The notes under the pieces were generated by a model that worked only from the letters and a program-made list of their open reading frames with translations, ran no database searches and had not been told where the DNA came from. The position numbers and the translations under genes are program-made. DNA of 7,356 nt. Origin: Nitrospirota bacterium. Its GTDB lineage: Bacteria; Nitrospirota_A; Leptospirillia; Leptospirillales; Leptospirillaceae. The stretch spans positions 1 to 7,356 of the forward strand of contig JAKBTA010000065.1 in the NCBI GenBank assembly GCA_021844645.1, written 5' to 3'. This document shows, one piece after another, positions 1 through 6,222 of the stretch; within the stretch, counting starts at the first letter, position 1; each line of letters begins with the position of its first letter.

Positions 1-88
1 AGGCAATACCATTGATCCCGAGCCCCTTCTCAACAGCTTTTAAATCCCCAAGGTAAAAACTTTCCAATTCGTGACATGCTATCCGAAC
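1..88. repeat. Left arm of an 88-bp perfect inverted repeat
   Basis: The reverse complement of 1-88 is identical to 942-1029. Identity breaks at 89 versus 941. The arm starts at the first base of the window, so it could continue to the left. Both arms code for the same stretch of the DUF4276 protein (from VRIACHELE to GINGIA): the left arm in the minus-strand gene, the right arm in the plus-strand gene. The arms enclose 853 bp. No insertion-sequence ends or recombinase gene are visible at the arms, so this is a duplicated coding segment rather than a recognisable mobile-element terminus. Confidence 0.97.
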
Positions 89-361
89 GAGCGCATTGGC
101 TTTGCCGGCCTGTTGGCAAAGAGAGACAAGGTTTTGTTTGATTGTCCGGCAATCACCGGAATCCTGATCCCGAATAATGATAAAAACGGAGTCAGGGTGT
201 TGCCAGCCTCTCAGGCGTTTGGGAAGACTTTTCTCCAAATCCTGCTTTCCCTGAAAAACAATGCAACGATAAGAGGTGTCCTGGTTTAGTATTTTTGGAA
301 GCAAGCAGTCAAGCATCTCTTTTGCGGAAGGTTCCTCAAGAAAAAAAACCAGTGTTTTCAA
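1..361 (-). CDS. DUF4276 family Toprim-like protein, N-terminal part (runs off the left edge)
   Basis: A continuous minus-strand frame starts at a TTG codon (361-359) that overlaps the TGA stop of the ATPase gene (360-358). This layout is typical of translational coupling. It begins MKTLVFFLEEPSAKEMLDCL and stays open for 120 codons to base 1. Visible motifs are the first-strand acidic pair E9/E10 before PSAKE, then IIIRDQD with D65 and D67, then the HELESFYLGD block near residues 97-106. This glutamate plus DxD arrangement resembles Toprim nuclease folds; the family name comes from recalled sequence patterns. The last 29 codons lie in the inverted repeat, and the missing C-terminus is on the plus strand at 1030-1232. 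The partner is the ATPase upstream. Family members often sit beside AAA ATPases and a defence role is plausible, but function is inferred only. Confidence 0.82.
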   Translation of the reverse strand, partial: MKTLVFFLEEPSAKEMLDCLLPKILNQDTSYRCIVFQGKQDLEKSLPKRLRGWQHPDSVFIIIRDQDSGDCRTIKQNLVSLCQQAGKANALVRIACHELESFYLGDLKAVEKGLGINGIA

Positions 362-954
362 CGAGGATCTGCCCCCGTCAAAAACCCTTGTTCCCACAAG
401 TACCCCATCTGGTCACCTTCTCTCATGTAACGGACGATTTGGGGATCATCAGAGGCATGTCGGACCTGCGTATAGCCGTCCTGTTTAACGAGCCAGAAGA
501 CTTCTTCAACACGCGCAGCATTGAGAAAATCAGGTGAATGGGTCGAAACAAATACTTGTCCTCCCCGTTTGGAATAGGAGCGGAACTCTTCGGCAATCTC
601 CCAAAGCAGTTTTGGATAAAGCTGGTTTTCAGGTTCCTCAACACAAAGAAGTGGATGTGGATTTGGATCGTACAACAACGTCAGGTAAGCCAGCATTTTG
701 ATTGTGCCGTCTGAAACGTAGCGGGCCAGAAATGGATCTTCAAATGAACCATCGCGAAACTTGAGTAATACGCGACCTTCTTCGGTGGTTTTGGATTCCA
801 CATTATTGATTCCAGGGACTCGCATTTTCAGGAGACTCAGGATCTTCTCAAATGTTTCCGGATGGCGATGATGGAGATACTGGATGACAAGAGAGAGATT
901 TTCCCCTTCGCGGGAAAGATGTTCTGCATAGCCTGCATCATGTTCGGATAGCAT
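358..954 (-). CDS. AAA_21/ABC-type ATPase, C-terminal half (N-terminus with Walker A missing)
   Basis: The 198-codon frame carries the second half of an SMC/RecF-like ATPase of the AAA_21 type. It has a signature-like YVSDGTIKML (residues 79-88), Walker B LLCVEEPE (102-109) with the catalytic-type E106/E107, and a switch-histidine motif STHSPDFL (H139). There is no Walker A loop, which in this family lies near the N-terminus, so about half the protein is absent. Clear homology-like sequence starts only at HDAGYAEHL (residue 5). The first four codons and the ATG at 954 belong to the inverted repeat, so that start is an accident of the junction. Reading further upstream, the same frame meets a TGA at 1017-1015. 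Its stop overlaps the TTG start of the DUF4276 gene, so the two form one transcriptional unit. As written it should be inactive for ATP binding. Confidence 0.85.
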   Translation of the reverse strand: MLSEHDAGYAEHLSREGENLSLVIQYLHHRHPETFEKILSLLKMRVPGINNVESKTTEEGRVLLKFRDGSFEDPFLARYVSDGTIKMLAYLTLLYDPNPHPLLCVEEPENQLYPKLLWEIAEEFRSYSKRGGQVFVSTHSPDFLNAARVEEVFWLVKQDGYTQVRHASDDPQIVRYMREGDQMGYLWEQGFLTGADPR

Positions 955-1029
955 GTCACGAATTGGAAAGTTTTTACCTTGGGGATTTAAAAGCTGTTGA
1001 GAAGGGGCTCGGGATCAATGGTATTGCCT
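942..1029. repeat. Right arm of the 88-bp perfect inverted repeat
   Basis: This is an exact reverse-complement copy of 1-88. The inner edge lies at 941/942, where the ATPase coding sequence (on the minus strand) abruptly becomes antisense DUF4276 sequence. To the right of 1029 the plus-strand DUF4276 frame continues without a break into its natural C-terminus. The right arm therefore looks like the native location of the DUF4276 middle, and the 941/942 junction looks like the breakpoint. Confidence 0.97.
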
Positions 1030-1232
1030 CTGCACAAGAAAAGAGAAAATTCAGAGCGCCGGACATGCTCCCGCACCCGGCCGATGAACTGAACAAACTC
1101 ACAAAGGGATGTTACGAGAAAGTGGCGGGATCACGAGCGATTGCTCCACACCTTGATCTTTCCCGCAACAAATCAGAGAGTTTCAATATATTGCTGCAGG
1201 GTATCAGAAGATTGATCGAACGAGATCCATGA
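942..1232 (+). pseudogene. DUF4276 family protein, C-terminal fragment on the opposite strand
   Basis: The plus-strand frame runs from VRIACHELESFYLGDLK through LLQGIRRLIERDP to a TGA at 1230-1232, 96 codons. A TTG at 963 would be the first usable start, but no ribosome binding site precedes it and upstream the frame is antisense to the ATPase. The first 29 residues duplicate the end of the minus-strand fragment. Appending this piece to residues 1-91 of that fragment gives a seamless protein of 187 residues, a reasonable size for the family. This is therefore the severed tail of the same gene, not a separate protein. As written it probably has no translation signals. If the 89-941 segment were flipped, the gene would be whole. 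Confidence 0.85.
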
Positions 1233-1355
1233 AATCATTTAGGATAAAAGCATGGAAGCGTGCCTTGGTAAAGTTGAACTTCTCCTTTAAGACATTAAAA
1301 AACAAACAAATCCCATAAAATATATTAAGTTAAAGTAGATATACATTTTGTTCTC

Positions 1356-1362
1356 GAGGAGA
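1356..1362 (+). promoter_or_regulatory. Ribosome binding site that decides the TTG start of the glycosyltransferase
   Basis: GAGGAGA lies four bases before the TTG at 1367, and there is no in-frame ATG or GTG between the upstream stop (TAA, 1331-1333) and this TTG. The sequence before it (about 1290-1350) is strongly AT-rich and probably holds the promoter, but no -35/-10 pair stands out clearly enough to place. Confidence 0.6.
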
Positions 1363-1366
1363 ATCA

Positions 1367-2419
1367 TTGATACTTCCGGAAAACGATCCCAAGGTTTCCA
1401 TTATTACCACCATTTATAAGCATAGGAACAAGCTATCCCTTGCAATTGAATCGATGCTTTCTCAAACATATAAAAACATTGAAATCATTCTCGTCAATAA
1501 CAATGCAATCCCGGAAACACTCGCTGTCGCCAATGAATATCAGACTCGTTACCCCAAGATCATCAGAATTGTATTTGAACCTACCCAGGGAATTGCATCT
1601 GCCAGAAATCGTGGAATTATTGAAGCAAAGGGGGAGTTTGTCAGTTTTTGTGATGAAGATGATATCTGGGTACCGGACAAGATCAAAAAGCAATTACAAA
1701 TACAGCAGGATCACCCAGAGTTCTCTATTATTACGAATCTTGTAAATTTTATTTCCTACGATGATGGTCAGATTGTCGAACTCAATCAAAACTTCTCCCC
1801 GCAATTTTGGGCAATCGAATTATTTGGAAATACTGAAAAATTCAAAAAACATCCAATTTACAATCCTCACCCTTCAACAATGTTTTTTCGACGTAGCTTG
1901 GCGATTGAAGTGGGACTTTTTGATGAGAAATTCAACCCTTACTGGACTGAAGACACTGAATTTTCATTGCGCATGTACGAAAAGGGACCGATATACCTTA
2001 TTCCTGAAACATTAACTCACATCAGACTATCCTCAAAAAACTACCTGAAAGATCGCCAAGGAGATTTTGATTGGGTTGCGATAAAGAACTTAAATTATTT
2101 TTTTAGCATTCTTTACAAGAAGTATGGGACTCAAAAAGATAAAAGAAATGCCCTCATCAAAATCAGAGCCCAATGGATGAGAGAGTTGAGCATTAGGTTT
2201 TTAATTTATCGAGAAGGAAAAAGCTACTGCAGACAACTTCTCATTCGATCACTGAAAGATCAACCGATTAATCCCAAAACATGGAAAACCTATATAAGAA
2301 CTTTTGCGCCAGAAAACTATTTACCGAGAATTTTTCACTTTGAACATGTGAAAAATGAAAAATTGCCTACAGAAATCAATGAAGATTTCTTCAAAAACTT
2401 ATTTTCAATGGCCGATTAA
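1367..2419 (+). CDS. Family 2 glycosyltransferase (GT-A fold)
   Basis: This cytoplasmic or membrane-associated sugar transferase of 350 residues probably builds surface polysaccharide, O-antigen or a glycan on another acceptor. The N-terminal nucleotide-sugar domain shows PKVSIITTIYKHRNKL (residues 8-23), SMLSQTY (29-35), GIASARNRGI (75-84) and the metal-binding acidic cluster DEDD (96-99) followed by IW and PDK. A second conserved patch, PSTMFFRR (169-176), precedes GLFDE and the catalytic-type WTEDTEFSLRMY (193-204, with E195 and D196). Residues beyond about 225 form a basic tail without a recognised domain. There is no signal peptide or obvious membrane helix. It starts at TTG, supported by GAGGAGA upstream. 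The gene is much richer in A and T than the neighbouring genes, which suggests transfer. It sits alone between a broken ATPase/DUF4276 module and a transposase remnant, with no other polysaccharide genes in view. Donor and acceptor cannot be told. Confidence 0.9.
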   Translation: MILPENDPKVSIITTIYKHRNKLSLAIESMLSQTYKNIEIILVNNNAIPETLAVANEYQTRYPKIIRIVFEPTQGIASARNRGIIEAKGEFVSFCDEDDIWVPDKIKKQLQIQQDHPEFSIITNLVNFISYDDGQIVELNQNFSPQFWAIELFGNTEKFKKHPIYNPHPSTMFFRRSLAIEVGLFDEKFNPYWTEDTEFSLRMYEKGPIYLIPETLTHIRLSSKNYLKDRQGDFDWVAIKNLNYFFSILYKKYGTQKDKRNALIKIRAQWMRELSIRFLIYREGKSYCRQLLIRSLKDQPINPKTWKTYIRTFAPENYLPRIFHFEHVKNEKLPTEINEDFFKNLFSMAD

Positions 2420-2476
2420 AATCGTTTGGGAAAATAGGCAAACCCTTTCACCAATGGAGCGGTCATTGAAGTCCGC

Positions 2477-2689
2477 GTGGTTCAATCATGCGCCCGGCTT
2501 CGGAGCACCAACTCACAGGAGCGGCTCGATAGAGAGATCCGAAGACGGGAGCGTGTCATCCCCCAGATCTTCACAAGCGAAGAATCAGCTATTCATCTCA
2601 TGGGAGCTTCCCTGTCGGAGTTCCATTGCGCTTGTGAAATGACAATCCATGGGGCTTTTCTCGGGAAGAAATTTACAGCGATTTTTTAG
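2477..2689 (+). pseudogene. IS256/Mutator-family transposase remnant, C-terminal end
   Basis: The frame reads RLRSTNSQERLDREIRRRE, then RVIPQIFTSEESAIHLMGA. This is close to the typical C-terminal block of IS256-family transposases, in which STN..ER.N.EI.RR.RV is followed by FPNE.SA..L.GA. Only about 50 residues are recognisable; a full transposase is around 400. The residues before RLRSTN and after the GASLSEF stretch no longer fit the family, and the frame ends at TAG 2687-2689. No terminal inverted repeats or target-site duplication could be identified. It is a decayed scar between the glycosyltransferase and helicase genes and is not expected to be active. The GTG at 2477 is only the first start codon of the open frame. 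Confidence 0.75.
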
Positions 2690-2717
2690 GGCTTGCCCCC
2701 TGAACTAAAGAATCAAC

Positions 2718-4040
2718 CTAATAACGGCCTCTGGGTTTTACTTCCCCAGATCCAGATCGTCTCGATTCCTCCCCTCTTGGGCGCTCCTGTCTTTTGGGCA
2801 CAGAGCCCTTGGGGGATTGGCCTGATGGCGTTCTTGGCCGAGGCGAAAAGCTGCCCCTTCCCTGTCCATTCTCAATAGGCTCCGCTCTGGCATCAGGATC
2901 CAGTTCGAATCCTGGAGCCACTTCCCTTGGCAATTTGATCTTGATAAGCCGCTCAATTCCTTCCAGAAGTTTGTATTCATCAATGCACACAAGGGATATG
3001 GCTTCTCCTTCCGCACCGGCACGGGCAGTACGTCCAATCCTGTGAACATAGTCTTCCGGAGAATTGGGCAGATCAAAGTTGATGACATGGGGAAGTTCGG
3101 AAATATCTATTCCCCGGGCGGCAATATCGGTCGCGACAAGAACATGGAGTGTGCCGGTCTTGAACTCGGCAAGAGCATGGGTCCTCGCCCCCTGACTTTT
3201 GTTGCCGTGAATGGCAAGAGAGGAAATGCCATCCTTGTTCAATTGCTCCGCCAGACGATTGGCGCGAAGCTTGGTACGCGTAAAGACGAGGATCTGAAAC
3301 CATCCATGCTGCTTGATAAGAGTCGACAGAAGTGTCCGCTTTTTCTCACGGTCAACAAGATAGACCTTCTGAGCCACCTTCTCCACCGGTTTTCCGCTGG
3401 GGGTAATCTCGATTAAAACCGGATTCTTTAAAATACTGCCGGCGAGACTCTTGATCTCATCCGAAAAGGTTGCCGAGAACAGAAGGTTTTGCCGGGTCTT
3501 TGGGAGAAGAGCAATAATGCGCCGGATATCCCGGATGAACCCCATATCCAGCATGCGATCGGCTTCATCAAGGACCAGGATCTCGACATGCGACAGATCC
3601 AGTGTTTTCTGCTGGACATGGTCAAGAAGACGACCCGGAGTGGCAACCAGGATATCCACTCCGGTCCGTAGCTTCTGAATCTGGGGGTTGATGCTGACTC
3701 CGCCAAAAATGACCGTCGAAGAGAGCTTCATATGCTTTCCGTATTCGACGACTGACTCTTCAACCTGAGCGGCAAGCTCACGGGTTGGAGTCAGGATCAG
3801 AGCTCTTACAGGAATTCTTCTCCCTTTTTCTTTCGTGTCATTTTTTCTGGACAGCATTTCAATGATCGGCAAGGTAAAGCCAGCGGTTTTACCTGTTCCC
3901 GTCTGGGCCCCAGCCATAAGATCCCTCCCCGACAAAACGGCGGGGATCGCAGCGATCTGGATTGGAGTCGGCGTCGAATAACCCCGTTCGGTAACAGCAA
4001 GAACAATTTCATCGGAAAGACCAAGGGCCGAAAAAGACAT
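2718..4040 (-). CDS. rhlE: DEAD-box ATP-dependent RNA helicase, RhlE type
   Basis: This 440-residue cytoplasmic enzyme unwinds short RNA duplexes using ATP; the family acts in ribosome assembly, RNA decay and cold adaptation. All core motifs are present: the Q motif (F3, then PTPIQ ending at Q28), motif I AQTGTGKT (45-52), Ia PTRELA (85-90), Ib TPGR (134-137), II DEAD (158-161), III SAT (189-191), then [10 protein letters not shown] (303-312) and motif [10 protein letters not shown] (333-340). After about residue 395 comes a basic, low-complexity tail rich in Arg, Pro, Ser and Gly ending KPRGRY, as is usual in RhlE/RhlB-like helicases for RNA contact. The ATG at 4040 is preferred over the adjacent TTG (4043) because an AGGA site (4051-4048) then lies seven bases upstream. 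It is preceded by the terminator of the envelope operon and about 200 bp of spacer, so it probably has its own promoter. Confidence 0.93.
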   Translation of the reverse strand: MSFSALGLSDEIVLAVTERGYSTPTPIQIAAIPAVLSGRDLMAGAQTGTGKTAGFTLPIIEMLSRKNDTKEKGRRIPVRALILTPTRELAAQVEESVVEYGKHMKLSSTVIFGGVSINPQIQKLRTGVDILVATPGRLLDHVQQKTLDLSHVEILVLDEADRMLDMGFIRDIRRIIALLPKTRQNLLFSATFSDEIKSLAGSILKNPVLIEITPSGKPVEKVAQKVYLVDREKKRTLLSTLIKQHGWFQILVFTRTKLRANRLAEQLNKDGISSLAIHGNKSQGARTHALAEFKTGTLHVLVATDIAARGIDISELPHVINFDLPNSPEDYVHRIGRTARAGAEGEAISLVCIDEYKLLEGIERLIKIKLPREVAPGFELDPDARAEPIENGQGRGSFSPRPRTPSGQSPKGSVPKRQERPRGEESRRSGSGEVKPRGRY

Positions 4041-4254
4041 CAAAAAATCCTGACGTTAAAATGGGCAAGCATATGTTTGGATCAAGAGATGTTCCCCTGC
4101 GGACAGATTTCCCGGAAAAGAACCCTGAATGCGACCTCTCCACTATACGCTTTTGTCATCCGATGTTATAGCCAAGACCCATTGCCCGGACTTCCTAACA
4201 TTTTTTTCCATCCCGGGGAGGCGATAGTCAGAACGGAAACAGATGCAAGTTAAA

Positions 4255-4284
4255 GAGCTCCTCCTGTTTTACCCGGAGGAGCTC
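4255..4284 (-). terminator. Hairpin terminator after the outer-membrane protein gene
   Basis: A perfect 10-bp stem (GAGCTCCTCC at 4255-4264 with GGAGGAGCTC at 4275-4284) and a 10-nt loop sit eight bases past the stop of the minus-strand gene ending at 4293. On that strand the stem is followed only by CTTTAACTTG, so the U-tract is short. The stem is strong and ideally placed, but the weak tail makes it either an imperfect intrinsic terminator or an RNA 3'-end stabiliser. Confidence 0.65.
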
Positions 4285-4292
4285 ACACAAGA

Positions 4293-5393
4293 CTACATTC
4301 CCCTGTAGCCGAAGGGTCCGTTGAAATACAAGGTCGCGGTTCCCATGGGAGTATAGGTCCTCGGATAGTTCGACTGGTAAACCGGCAAGGCGACTCCGGC
4401 TCCCCACGTAGCTGCGAACTTGTGCGTGCTGGGCCAGGTTATCTCAAGTTCCGGGGCCAGCCAGAAGAAGGACCAGACCGGCGCATTCGCGGTCCCAAAA
4501 AGAAGGCTGGTGCCGCTCTGGGTCTCCCCGTAGAACTCAAGAAGACACCCGGCTCCCCAATCGGTATTGATCACATCCTCCAGCGCCCCGGCGTAGTAGG
4601 TGAGATTACCGTCCACCATGTGAAAATCAGGGATATTGGGGCTGGCGAGACCGTTGTTGAACGTATACCCCGAACCCACGGTCGAGGGATTTTCTATGAT
4701 ATCGCCCAGCTGGAGATAGACCATGAACGGTTTGAAGTGCTTTCTGACCAGAAGCATGACACCTTCGTTGAAGGTACCGTTTCCCAGCTGGTCTGTTCCA
4801 TAGTCCTGCGGGTTCAGGTTCTGGTATTGACCGGAGGGAATCCAGAAGTCGAAGGTCAGTGCTACCGCCGGGCGGGCCAGCGGGAGATAGACGTCATCGT
4901 CGGAGGAAAGCTGCCACTTGATCTCGAAGTGGGTATTTCCCACTCCGAAATGGCTGGCCGAATGATCGATCCCCTGGGAGGGATCAGCCCCTTGCCAGTT
5001 CTGGACGAGGGGAAGATAGGTATCGAACTCGAGATTGTGGCCAAGTCCCACCGCCAGACGCAACGGCATGGAAAGGGAGGAGGCTGCGATCCCTGGAGTC
5101 ATAAAGTCGTAGGCGAAGGGTTCCAGATACCAGGACCCGATCGGTTCCACCTCGGCTGTGCCGGTAAAGAAGGGACCGCTGGTGTTGGGTCCCCACGGAA
5201 GAAAGGGGGGAGCCAATGCCTGGAATCCCTTCGAAATATCCTCGTCGCTGGAAAACGGAAACAGCGGTGAGGCCATTCCTGCCGATCCTGGCGAGGTCGC
5301 CATGGAATCAGAAAATCCCTTGATCGGGAATATGAGCCCTGCCGAGATGAAAAACAGTGAAAAGACGAGGCTCTTGCGCATCATGGTCAACAT
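4293..5393 (-). CDS. Secreted probable outer-membrane beta-barrel protein (MetA-like)
   Basis: This 366-residue protein has a clear Sec signal peptide: basic start MMRKS (4-8), a hydrophobic stretch (9-24) and a likely cleavage after GFS (28). The mature part has no hydrophobic helices but many alternating, aromatic-rich strands (for example SWYLEPFAYDF, HFEIKWQLS, VALTFDFWIPSG, FMVYLQLGD, LEITWPSTHKF). These end in ATLYFNGPFGYRGM, fitting a barrel or a periplasmic beta-rich protein. The pattern resembles the loosely defined 'phenol degradation MetA' outer-membrane family (PF13557), a tentative assignment. The terminal residue is Met, not the usual Phe, although F and Y lie just before it. 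The ATG at 5393 is supported by GGAG (5404-5401) seven bases upstream. The gene follows the TPR lipoprotein after 38 bp and is probably co-transcribed with it, ending at the 4284-4255 hairpin. Its substrate is unknown. Confidence 0.75.
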   Translation of the reverse strand: MLTMMRKSLVFSLFFISAGLIFPIKGFSDSMATSPGSAGMASPLFPFSSDEDISKGFQALAPPFLPWGPNTSGPFFTGTAEVEPIGSWYLEPFAYDFMTPGIAASSLSMPLRLAVGLGHNLEFDTYLPLVQNWQGADPSQGIDHSASHFGVGNTHFEIKWQLSSDDDVYLPLARPAVALTFDFWIPSGQYQNLNPQDYGTDQLGNGTFNEGVMLLVRKHFKPFMVYLQLGDIIENPSTVGSGYTFNNGLASPNIPDFHMVDGNLTYYAGALEDVINTDWGAGCLLEFYGETQSGTSLLFGTANAPVWSFFWLAPELEITWPSTHKFAATWGAGVALPVYQSNYPRTYTPMGTATLYFNGPFGYRGM

Positions 5394-5431
5394 ACATGAA
5401 CTCCAGCTCCCTAATGGTCGCCATATTGAGG

Positions 5432-5959
5432 TTATGGGTGAGGTTGCTCCTGATTCAGGGTCCGCTTGTCGAGCAAGATGGCAAGGGCATGGGATGACTG
5501 ACCATTATGGAGGAGAGCCTCCGCCATGATCTTCTGGTATCCCTTTGGCCAGGAATGCCTTGGTTCGATCAGAGAAAGAAGGGCCAGTGCGCGATGATAC
5601 TCATGATGGACAATCAGTATCCGGGCTTCATTCAAGATATAGGGCTCATCGTTGCCTCCGGCTTTCAAAGATCGGGCCTTTTCAAGGTACCCTACCGCTT
5701 TCTCATACTTCCCTTCCCTGAAAGCGATAAGGGCCAGATTGTTCAGGATCGTTGGCTCCCCCGGGCTGTCTCTGAGTGCTTTTTTAAGATCCATGCTGGC
5801 CATTTGAAGCTGGCCTCTCTGGATCTCCGAATACGCTTTCTTCTCATGAATGTAGGCCCGGACATCGGGTTCGGTGTTTTCCGCACATCCGGCAAGAACT
5901 CCCGAAAACAGTAAAATGGCAATAAACGCTTTTACGCTGAAAAATGCTTTGATCTTCAT
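5432..5959 (-). CDS. TPR-repeat lipoprotein
   Basis: This 175-residue lipoprotein has a type II signal peptide: MKIK, a hydrophobic core, then lipobox LAGC with the acylated cysteine at 25. The residues after it (Ala-Glu) do not include the Asp+2 inner-membrane retention signal, so outer-membrane anchoring is expected. The rest is helical. TPR-like repeats are visible at about 36-66 (AYSEIQRGQLQMASMDLKKAL), 69-100 (NNLALIAFREGKYEKAVGYL, the best match) and a weaker one at about 106-137 (LNEARILIVHHEYHRALALL), with another helix pair toward the end. It resembles the PilF/TadD/NlpI class of small TPR lipoproteins that assist assembly of envelope machines, but no pilus or secretion gene is nearby. 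The start at 5959 is supported by GGGAG seven bases upstream. It precedes the barrel gene by 38 bp, suggesting a shared function in building or holding that protein. Confidence 0.85.
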   Translation of the reverse strand: MKIKAFFSVKAFIAILLFSGVLAGCAENTEPDVRAYIHEKKAYSEIQRGQLQMASMDLKKALRDSPGEPTILNNLALIAFREGKYEKAVGYLEKARSLKAGGNDEPYILNEARILIVHHEYHRALALLSLIEPRHSWPKGYQKIMAEALLHNGQSSHALAILLDKRTLNQEQPHP

Positions 5960-5997
5960 CTAAAGACTCCCTTGTCATCATTGGATCTTCATTAATG

Positions 5998-6026
5998 CTC
6001 TCCCCCGGATTTTGTCCGGAGGAGAG
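5998..6026. other. Stem-loop in the leader of the lipoprotein gene
   Basis: Bases 5998-6009 pair with 6015-6026 (12-bp stem, one C/A mismatch, five-base loop). On the minus strand it lies 38 bases upstream of the lipoprotein start and downstream of the small ORF. No U-tract follows on that strand. On the plus strand GATTTTCC follows, but no plus-strand gene needs terminating. It could be a processing or stabilising element between two cistrons, or part of leader control. Confidence 0.5.
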
Positions 6027-6096
6027 GATTTTCCATTTCCTCCCCATCAGAGAAAAACACTGAGGAGGAATGTCCCGATTTCTTTTTTTGCCCTCT

Positions 6097-6210
6097 TCAA
6101 GGCACAAGACGTCCCATGTTTCCGGGGCCGGAAAGAACCTCCTGGAGATCCTTTACAAAACCCCTGATACGATGAAGCAGTCTTTCAATGGTTGTTTCCA
6201 TTTTTCGCAT
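6097..6210 (-). CDS. Small 37-residue protein with a strong ribosome binding site
   Basis: On the minus strand AAGGAGG (6222-6216) stands five bases before an ATG at 6210, an almost ideal initiation site. The frame reads MRKMETTIERLLHRIRGFVK and then DLQEVLSGPGNMGRLVP, ending at TGA 6099-6097. Residues 3-26 would form a basic amphipathic helix (I8, L11, L12, I15, F18, V19, L22, V25, L26 on one side). No membrane segment or signal peptide is present. It lies 137 bp upstream of the TPR lipoprotein on the same strand and may be its first cistron or a leader ORF. It matches no family I recognise. Confidence rests on the ribosome binding site and the plausible helix rather than homology, so it remains a candidate. 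Confidence 0.55.
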   Translation of the reverse strand: MRKMETTIERLLHRIRGFVKDLQEVLSGPGNMGRLVP

Positions 6211-6222
6211 GGCTTCCTCCTT

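Noticed and set aside
71..289. Plus-strand 72-codon ORF
   Set aside because: It lies antisense to the well-supported DUF4276 reading frame and has no ribosome binding site or recognisable motif.
1..1029. Insertion sequence or integron-type element bounded by the 88-bp inverted repeats
   Set aside because: The repeats are coding sequence of DUF4276, no transposase or recombinase lies between them, and no target duplication is visible.
1229..1318. 29-codon ORF (MKSFRIKAWKRALVK...) overlapping the DUF4276 stop
   Set aside because: The ATGA overlap is suggestive, but there is no good ribosome binding site, the composition follows the AT-rich spacer, and nothing supports it as a protein.
4422..5270. 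Plus-strand 282-codon ORF
   Set aside because: It is the antisense shadow of the secreted barrel gene, which has a signal peptide, a ribosome binding site and strand-like sequence. The shadow has a disordered, charged composition and no family features.
5994..6036. Possible 14-codon leader peptide on the minus strand beginning at 6036
   Set aside because: GGGGAGG is only two bases from its ATG, too close for normal initiation, and the peptide has no codon run suggesting attenuation.
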